Source of the DNA: Coriobacteriaceae bacterium AF45-21
GTDB lineage: Bacteria; Actinomycetota; Coriobacteriia; Coriobacteriales; Coriobacteriaceae
Assembly: GCA_027682925.1 (NCBI GenBank)
Contig: JAQCYU010000043.1
Span: forward strand, 1-12,150
Reading direction: 5' to 3'
Length of the DNA stretch: 12,150 bases
The stretch's first letter is position 1. Every line of letters begins with the position of its first letter. A model generated the notes under the pieces. It saw only the letters and a program-made list of their open reading frames with translations, was not told the origin of the DNA and searched no databases. The translations under genes were made by a program, and so were the position numbers. Below are positions 7,954 to 12,150 of this stretch, piece by piece.

Positions 7954-8574
7954 TTATTCCGAGGCGTCCTCTGGCGCGGGATGTCGCTCCAGATAGTCGC
8001 CCAGCATCTTAAAGTCTTCCTCCAGCAGCTCCTGCCATGCCGGATTGCGTAGCGCTGCTGCCGGATGGAAAGTGGGCATTACTACAAAATGCCCCATCTG
8101 GTGGAACCTGCCGCGCAGCTTAGTAATGCCAATCTCGGTCTTAAGCACAAAGTGCGTCGCGGGGTTGCCGAGCGTCACGATAATATCGGGCCAGATGCTT
8201 CGAATCTGCTCGCGCAAAAACGGTGAGCAAGCCAGCACTTCCTCGGGGCGCGGATTGCGGTTTCCCGGCGGGCGGCACTTAAGCACGTTGGCAATGTAGA
8301 CGTCTTCGCGTTTGAGCCCCGCCAGCGACAAAATGCCGTTGAGGTCCTCGCCTGCCGCCCCCACAAAGGGCTCGCCCTGCAAATCCTCATTGCGGCCCGG
8401 CGCCTCGCCAATAAACATCACGCGAGCGCGGGGGTTTCCCACGCCAAACACGATATTGTGACGCGACTGGTAGAGCTGGCAGAGGTGACAATCGCCCAGA
8501 ACGGCCTCGATCTCCTCGAGTGCGACCTCACGCGGCGCCTGATGGCTATGGCCGGGGATGTGCATGACGCCCAT
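7954..8574 (-). CDS. Family 4 uracil-DNA glycosylase (iron-sulfur)
   Basis: A complete protein of 206 residues that removes uracil from DNA, starting base excision repair. The four cluster cysteines are C29, C32, C100 and C116. Their spacing (3, 68 and 16) equals that known for Thermotoga maritima UDG (14, 17, 85, 101). The catalytic motif GEAPGRNEDLQGEPFVG is at 56-72 and FHPAAALRNP follows H170. An ATG at 8574 has AGGAG about 6 nt before it, overlapping the alr stop region, with an 8-nt gap; an ATG three codons later is the alternative. DNA repair is out of theme with the operon, though this gene is often carried by actinobacteria. Confidence 0.95.
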   Translation of the reverse strand: MGVMHIPGHSHQAPREVALEEIEAVLGDCHLCQLYQSRHNIVFGVGNPRARVMFIGEAPGRNEDLQGEPFVGAAGEDLNGILSLAGLKREDVYIANVLKCRPPGNRNPRPEEVLACSPFLREQIRSIWPDIIVTLGNPATHFVLKTEIGITKLRGRFHQMGHFVVMPTFHPAAALRNPAWQELLEEDFKMLGDYLERHPAPEDASE

Positions 8575-8582
8575 AGCGGCTC

Positions 8583-9728
8583 CTACACGTAGACCTTGTC
8601 GAGACGCATGCCAAAGCCGCAGGCGACCTCGTAGTTAATCGTTCCGCGCAGTCGGGCCATCTCGTCCATAGTGATCTCGGCGTCGCCATCGCGGCCGACA
8701 ATGATCATCTCGTCACCATACTCGGCCTCGGGAATCTCGTGTGCCGGGTTGGACTGAATGGCGACCATAAACTGGTCCATGCAGATATTGCCAACCTGAT
8801 GCACGCGCTCGCCGCGATACAGCACATCCATACGATTGGAAAGCGTACGCGATAGGCCATCGGCATAACCGATCGGCAGCGTGCAGATCTGAACGCGCGT
8901 ACGCGGTACGCGGTAGGTAAAACCGTAGCCCACGCCCTCGCCCATCGCAGGGTGTGCCACGCGCGTCACGCGCGCATGGACGCTCATAACGGGATCAAGC
9001 TGCATCACGCGGCCACTCAGCTCGCACGGCTGCATGCCATACAAGCCGACGCCGGCGCGAATCATATCAAAATGCATCGAGGGGTCGAGCATCGAGGACG
9101 GCGTGTTGGCGCAGTGCACGATACCGCACTCAAAGCCCGCATCCTTAATGGCCTGAACGGCCTCGGTAAAGCGCTGACACTGCAGTTTGTAGTCCCAGCC
9201 CGAAGGTTCATCGGCCGTGGCGAAGTGAGTAAATACGCCGTCGCACTGAATACCGCGATGGAAATTAATACCGCGGACAAAGTCGAGCACCTGCGTGTAA
9301 TGTACGCCAATGCGGTTCATGCCCGTCTCGATGGCGAGATGATACTTGCCCACCTTGCCCGCCGCGACGGCACATTCGCCATACGCAAGAGCAAAGTCAG
9401 ACGTATAGACCGAGGGCATGATATCAAACTCGAGCAACGTCGGAATAGCCTCGATAGGCGGCTCGCTTAGGATGAGGACGGGTTTCGTAATCCCGCCCTG
9501 TCGGAGCTCAACGCCCTCGTTAACCGTCGCCACGGCAAACATGTCGGCACCGGCCGAATACATGATCTTGGCGCACTCAACAGCTCCATGACCATAAGCA
9601 TCGGCCTTGACCACGCAGCACAGGCGCTGACGCGGATTCAGCAAGTTCTTATAGGCCCTCGTGTTGCGACGGAGCGCCCCGCGGTCGATCTCGACCCAGG
9701 ACCAGCGCGTCAAATCGGCTTTATTCAT
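8583..9728 (-). CDS. alr: Alanine racemase
   Basis: A complete 381-residue PLP enzyme that interconverts L- and D-alanine for peptidoglycan. The PLP lysine is K41 in VVKADAYGHGA, and the opposing catalytic tyrosine is likely Y268 in GVGYGFTYR. AIETGMNRIGV, RAGVGLYG and ICMDQFMV are also typical. The start ATG is 2 nt after the nnr stop (TAA), so translation is probably coupled. An nnr-alr-tsaE order is common in Gram-positive bacteria, which supports the neighbours' calls. Confidence 0.97.
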   Translation of the reverse strand: MNKADLTRWSWVEIDRGALRRNTRAYKNLLNPRQRLCCVVKADAYGHGAVECAKIMYSAGADMFAVATVNEGVELRQGGITKPVLILSEPPIEAIPTLLEFDIMPSVYTSDFALAYGECAVAAGKVGKYHLAIETGMNRIGVHYTQVLDFVRGINFHRGIQCDGVFTHFATADEPSGWDYKLQCQRFTEAVQAIKDAGFECGIVHCANTPSSMLDPSMHFDMIRAGVGLYGMQPCELSGRVMQLDPVMSVHARVTRVAHPAMGEGVGYGFTYRVPRTRVQICTLPIGYADGLSRTLSNRMDVLYRGERVHQVGNICMDQFMVAIQSNPAHEIPEAEYGDEMIIVGRDGDAEITMDEMARLRGTINYEVACGFGMRLDKVYV

Positions 9729-9730
9729 GA

Positions 9731-11347
9731 TTAGTCATCCGACCCTTCGTCCATGATTCCCAGATCTTCGAGCGCATCCTTTGCCGCCAGCTCCATGGCA
9801 GGACCGATCAAGTCGATAAGATCGGTCGCGATGACGCTCTTCTCACCATACTCCGTCGCCGCGGCAAAACCGGCGTAGCTGTGAAGTGCGACGGCGTACG
9901 AATACAGCAACTCCCAACGATCCATCTCGTCGCGCATGGTGGCAAGCGTGCCGGCCAAAATACCCGCGAGAACATCACCCGAACCGGCAGTTGCCAGAGA
10001 AGCCGGACCCGAGAGCGGCAGCAGCACACGCTCAACGCCACAGATAGCCGTCGTCGGCCCCTTGGCAATGACCACCAGATTGTCGGAGCCTGCAGCCCAG
10101 ACAACCTTCTGCGCGGCCGCAATCGCGGTACCAAGGTCGTTCACCTCGTCACCGGCAACCAGACGCGAAAGCTCACGATAGTGCGGTGTCATAACCAACG
10201 GCTGCTCGCGACGATACATCTCGGGGTTACTATCAATACCGTCAATGGCAATCTTAGCAAGGCAGTTGAGTGCATCGGCGTCCAAAATTAGCGGTACATC
10301 AAGCTCGAGCAAGCCCGAAACCACCTGCATAGCGCCGGCAGACGTCGTCATACCGGGACCGCACAGCACGCAGCTGTACTTCTTTGCGATCTCGCACACC
10401 GTCATGCGCGCAGCGGCGCCAAAGGAGCCGCGGGAATCAGACGGAATAGCAAAGACCGGAATCGAAGGAAGTGCCATGCGAATGAGATTGGCACAGGCGT
10501 CAGGAGCCGCGACTGCCACGTAACCAGCACCCGCGCGAGCTGCAGACTTGGCCGCCATAATGGCAGCACCAGGATATTGCGCTGATCCGGCGACAATAAG
10601 CACGGAGCCACGGGAATACTTATCGATATTCGATGGTAGCGGAGCAAAGTAATCAACTAAGTCACCGGGCTCGACAATCTCGGCGGCGTGGTCGACATCA
10701 TCGATGACCTCGTCAAGACGGTCGTAAAGATTGCCGCAGGTCAAATCGCCGGCATACTCAGGACCATCAGCGCTATACAGACCAATCTTGGGCGCAATCA
10801 TCGTCACCGTGCGCTCGGCACGAATGCAGTCGTCATCAACAACGCCCGTCTCGGCATTCAGGCCCGAGGGGACATCAATGGATACGACACAATCGGCGCA
10901 TTCATTGACCGTAGGAATCCAAATGGAGAACGGCGCACGCAGATTCCCGTGGAAACCGGTACCAAAAATGGCATCGACAACAAGATCGGCCTTATCGATC
11001 AAAACCTCGAGTTCGTCACGCGAGGGACCGACGCAAACGTGCACATCGCGGCCGGCAGTTCGACGAGCAACATGACGTGCCAGAGCAGCAGGAATCTCAT
11101 CCGGCTCAACCGGAGAAACGATATCCACGTCCACACCCTTGTGGCTCAGGATATCGGCGGCAACCCAACCGTCGCCGCCATTATTACCAAAACCGACCAG
11201 AACGAGAACCCGATCGGGATTGAGCTTCAAGACCTCGTTGGCGGCAAACTCACCCGCTAGCTCCATAAGCTCGGCCTTCGAAGTCCCTTCGCGTTCGATG
11301 ATATCCTCGAGACGAACGACTTCTTCGGTACTCAAAACCGGTTTCAT
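9731..11347 (-). CDS. nnr: Bifunctional NAD(P)H-hydrate epimerase and dehydratase
   Basis: A complete 538-residue protein that repairs hydrated NADH and NADPH. The N-terminal YjeF_N epimerase half (about 1-220) has GFGNNGGDGWVAA at 52-64, DAIFGTGF and SIDVPSGLNAETG. The C-terminal ribokinase-like dehydratase half (about 235-538) has SRGSVLIVAGSAQYPGA, ILDADAL, MTPHYRELSRL and ATAGSGDVLAG with D458 as the likely catalytic base. The ATG follows the acpS stop codon directly, with AGGAG inside the end of acpS, so the pair is coupled. No defects were seen. Confidence 0.97.
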   Translation of the reverse strand: MKPVLSTEEVVRLEDIIEREGTSKAELMELAGEFAANEVLKLNPDRVLVLVGFGNNGGDGWVAADILSHKGVDVDIVSPVEPDEIPAALARHVARRTAGRDVHVCVGPSRDELEVLIDKADLVVDAIFGTGFHGNLRAPFSIWIPTVNECADCVVSIDVPSGLNAETGVVDDDCIRAERTVTMIAPKIGLYSADGPEYAGDLTCGNLYDRLDEVIDDVDHAAEIVEPGDLVDYFAPLPSNIDKYSRGSVLIVAGSAQYPGAAIMAAKSAARAGAGYVAVAAPDACANLIRMALPSIPVFAIPSDSRGSFGAAARMTVCEIAKKYSCVLCGPGMTTSAGAMQVVSGLLELDVPLILDADALNCLAKIAIDGIDSNPEMYRREQPLVMTPHYRELSRLVAGDEVNDLGTAIAAAQKVVWAAGSDNLVVIAKGPTTAICGVERVLLPLSGPASLATAGSGDVLAGILAGTLATMRDEMDRWELLYSYAVALHSYAGFAAATEYGEKSVIATDLIDLIGPAMELAAKDALEDLGIMDEGSDD

Positions 11348-11887
11348 CTATGCTCCTAGCGTATCTTGCGAAGCATCGCCCAGGTGCTCCGTCAATGCTG
11401 AATTCTGCAGCTGTTCAAGCTCATCTAAAACAGAGCAAGCCTCTTTAAATGTCTGCGCAACGCGTTTCTTGTTGCTCACTTTTTCTTCCTTAGGCTTAGG
11501 TCGAGCATCCTCGGTGATTGCAATGGCATTAGCGACAGCCAAGTCACCCGTAAGGGTAATAGAAAGAGCGACCTCGACAACACCCAGTTCTTGAGCGATC
11601 TCGAGAGCACGGCCCGAAAGCAGCGCCTTCGGTTTGCCGAGTTTATCACGCGTAACCGAAACATCCTTGCGACCAACGCCTTGACTAAAACCCGTGCCGA
11701 GAGCTTTAAGTACCGCCTCGCGCGAAGCAAAGCGGCTGGCATAGTGAGCAGCGGGACGCGATGATGCATCGCAATACGCGCGCTCTTCTTCGGTAAACAC
11801 ACGCCGAGCAAACGACGGCGTCTTTTCAAGAATTGATTTCATACAGGAAATCTCGACGATATCAACGCCGATACCAGCTTCAGCCAT
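11348..11887 (-). CDS. acpS: Holo-ACP synthase with C-terminal extension
   Basis: AcpS transfers 4'-phosphopantetheine from CoA to the acyl carrier protein for fatty acid synthesis. GVDIVEI (D9) and FASREAVLKALGTG (E57) carry the metal-binding residues. The start at 11887 is chosen because GGAGGTG lies just before this ATG; the ATG at 11899 would place that site inside the gene. The protein is about 179 residues, against a usual length near 125. The extra 50 residues are charged and partly helical (KRVAQTFKEACSVLDELEQL). The usual SISHT segment reads SITLT, so the common histidine is replaced by leucine near 112. First gene of the operon. Confidence 0.93.
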   Translation of the reverse strand: MAEAGIGVDIVEISCMKSILEKTPSFARRVFTEEERAYCDASSRPAAHYASRFASREAVLKALGTGFSQGVGRKDVSVTRDKLGKPKALLSGRALEIAQELGVVEVALSITLTGDLAVANAIAITEDARPKPKEEKVSNKKRVAQTFKEACSVLDELEQLQNSALTEHLGDASQDTLGA

Positions 11888-11890
11888 GTT

Positions 11891-11897
11891 CACCTCC
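11891..11897 (-). promoter_or_regulatory. acpS ribosome binding site that fixes its start
   Basis: GGAGGTG on the minus strand ends 3 nt before the ATG at 11887. It overlaps the alternative upstream ATG at 11899 (ATGGAGGTG), so that upstream codon is unlikely to be used. Confidence 0.75.
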
Positions 11898-11952
11898 ATA
11901 TCGCACAGACTAAGTTATTGTAGCCCGTTCACAGAAGATGCGACAAACGAGG

Positions 11953-11982
11953 GTTATAAAACACAGCTACTATGTGAGACAA
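11953..11982 (-). promoter_or_regulatory. Promoter of the acpS operon
   Basis: On the minus strand TTGTCT (11982-11977) and TATAAC (11958-11953) are 18 nt apart, about 65 nt before the acpS start. It lies directly after the rRNA terminator, where a new promoter would be needed. The -10 box is close to consensus and the -35 box moderate. Confidence 0.6.
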
Positions 11983-11995
11983 AACCCGTTAACGC

Positions 11996-12027
11996 AAAAA
12001 AGGGGGAGGCCGCGAGGCCTCCCCCTT
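11996..12027 (-). terminator. Intrinsic terminator of the rRNA operon
   Basis: A perfect 10-bp stem GGGGGAGGCC / GGCCTCCCCC with a four-base loop is followed on the minus strand by six T residues. It is about 35 nt after the 5S rRNA 3' end, and separates the rRNA operon from acpS. Confidence 0.93.
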
Positions 12028-12060
12028 CCAAGTTCAAGCGTACGGCTCGGTGCCGTCCAC

Positions 12061-12150
12061 CGGTCAGCGGCGCCCTGGCCTCCCACGGGCTGGCCCCGCA
12101 GTACTCTCGGCGCGATGGGGCTTAGCTTCCGGGTTCGGAACGGGACCGGG
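12061..12150 (-). rRNA. rrf: 5S rRNA, 3' part (5' end outside window)
   Basis: The reverse complement reads CCCGTTCCGAACCCGGAAG, the conserved 5S loop region, followed by GCGCCGAGAGTACTGC and GCCCGTGGGAGGCCAGGGCG. About 90 nt of the expected 117 or so are present; the first 25-30 nt lie beyond the window. The exact 3' end is set only to within a few bases, because the pairing 5' strand is missing. A 23S and 16S gene would be expected further upstream. Confidence 0.93.

Noticed and set aside
11886..12125. Plus-strand ORF of 79 codons
   Set aside because: It crosses the acpS promoter, the rRNA terminator and the 5S gene, so it cannot be a normal gene.
1..12150. CRISPR array or tRNA gene
   Set aside because: No regularly spaced direct repeats and no tRNA-like cloverleaf sequence were seen on either strand.

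Overview
The window is about 12 kb of GC-rich bacterial chromosome. Every supported gene lies on the minus strand, so transcription runs from high to low coordinates. Gene content and protein character suggest a gut actinobacterium of class Coriobacteriia, Collinsella-like. That placement is an inference from general resemblance, not from a search.

Layout, in transcription order. The right edge (about 12061-12150) is the 3' part of a 5S rRNA gene, followed by a strong intrinsic terminator. A promoter near 11953-11982 then starts a tight operon: acpS (holo-ACP synthase), nnr (NAD(P)H-hydrate repair), alr (alanine racemase), a family 4 uracil-DNA glycosylase, tsaE, and a long ORF that reads as TsaB-RimI-TsaD in one polypeptide. 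Gaps are 0 to 12 nt, or short overlaps. The operon joins cofactor and cell-wall metabolism to t6A tRNA modification. It ends at a 135-nt structured element (4920-5054) whose core recurs at 11-91, again just downstream of a gene.

Next is an AT-richer control region for cstA, a CstA-family membrane transporter. It has a promoter with a perfect palindrome in its spacer, then a roughly 235-nt leader. The leader contains a possible 14-residue peptide rich in Ile and Val, several competing hairpins and an intrinsic terminator placed before the cstA ribosome binding site. This looks like transcription attenuation.

A terminator separates cstA from the last gene (126-2317). That gene encodes about 730 residues: a winged-helix-like N-terminus, a long disordered charged and RGG-like linker, and a C-terminal domain resembling the Toprim/DUF2220 domain of Wadjet JetD. 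No jetA, jetB or jetC is visible, so it appears to be an orphan.

Three genes (the JetD-like gene, cstA and tsaB-rimI-tsaD) are broken by six apparent single-base deletions. Restoring one base at each site gives a continuous family-matching protein in every case. Because tsaD and tsaB are normally essential, sequencing or assembly error is the likeliest cause.
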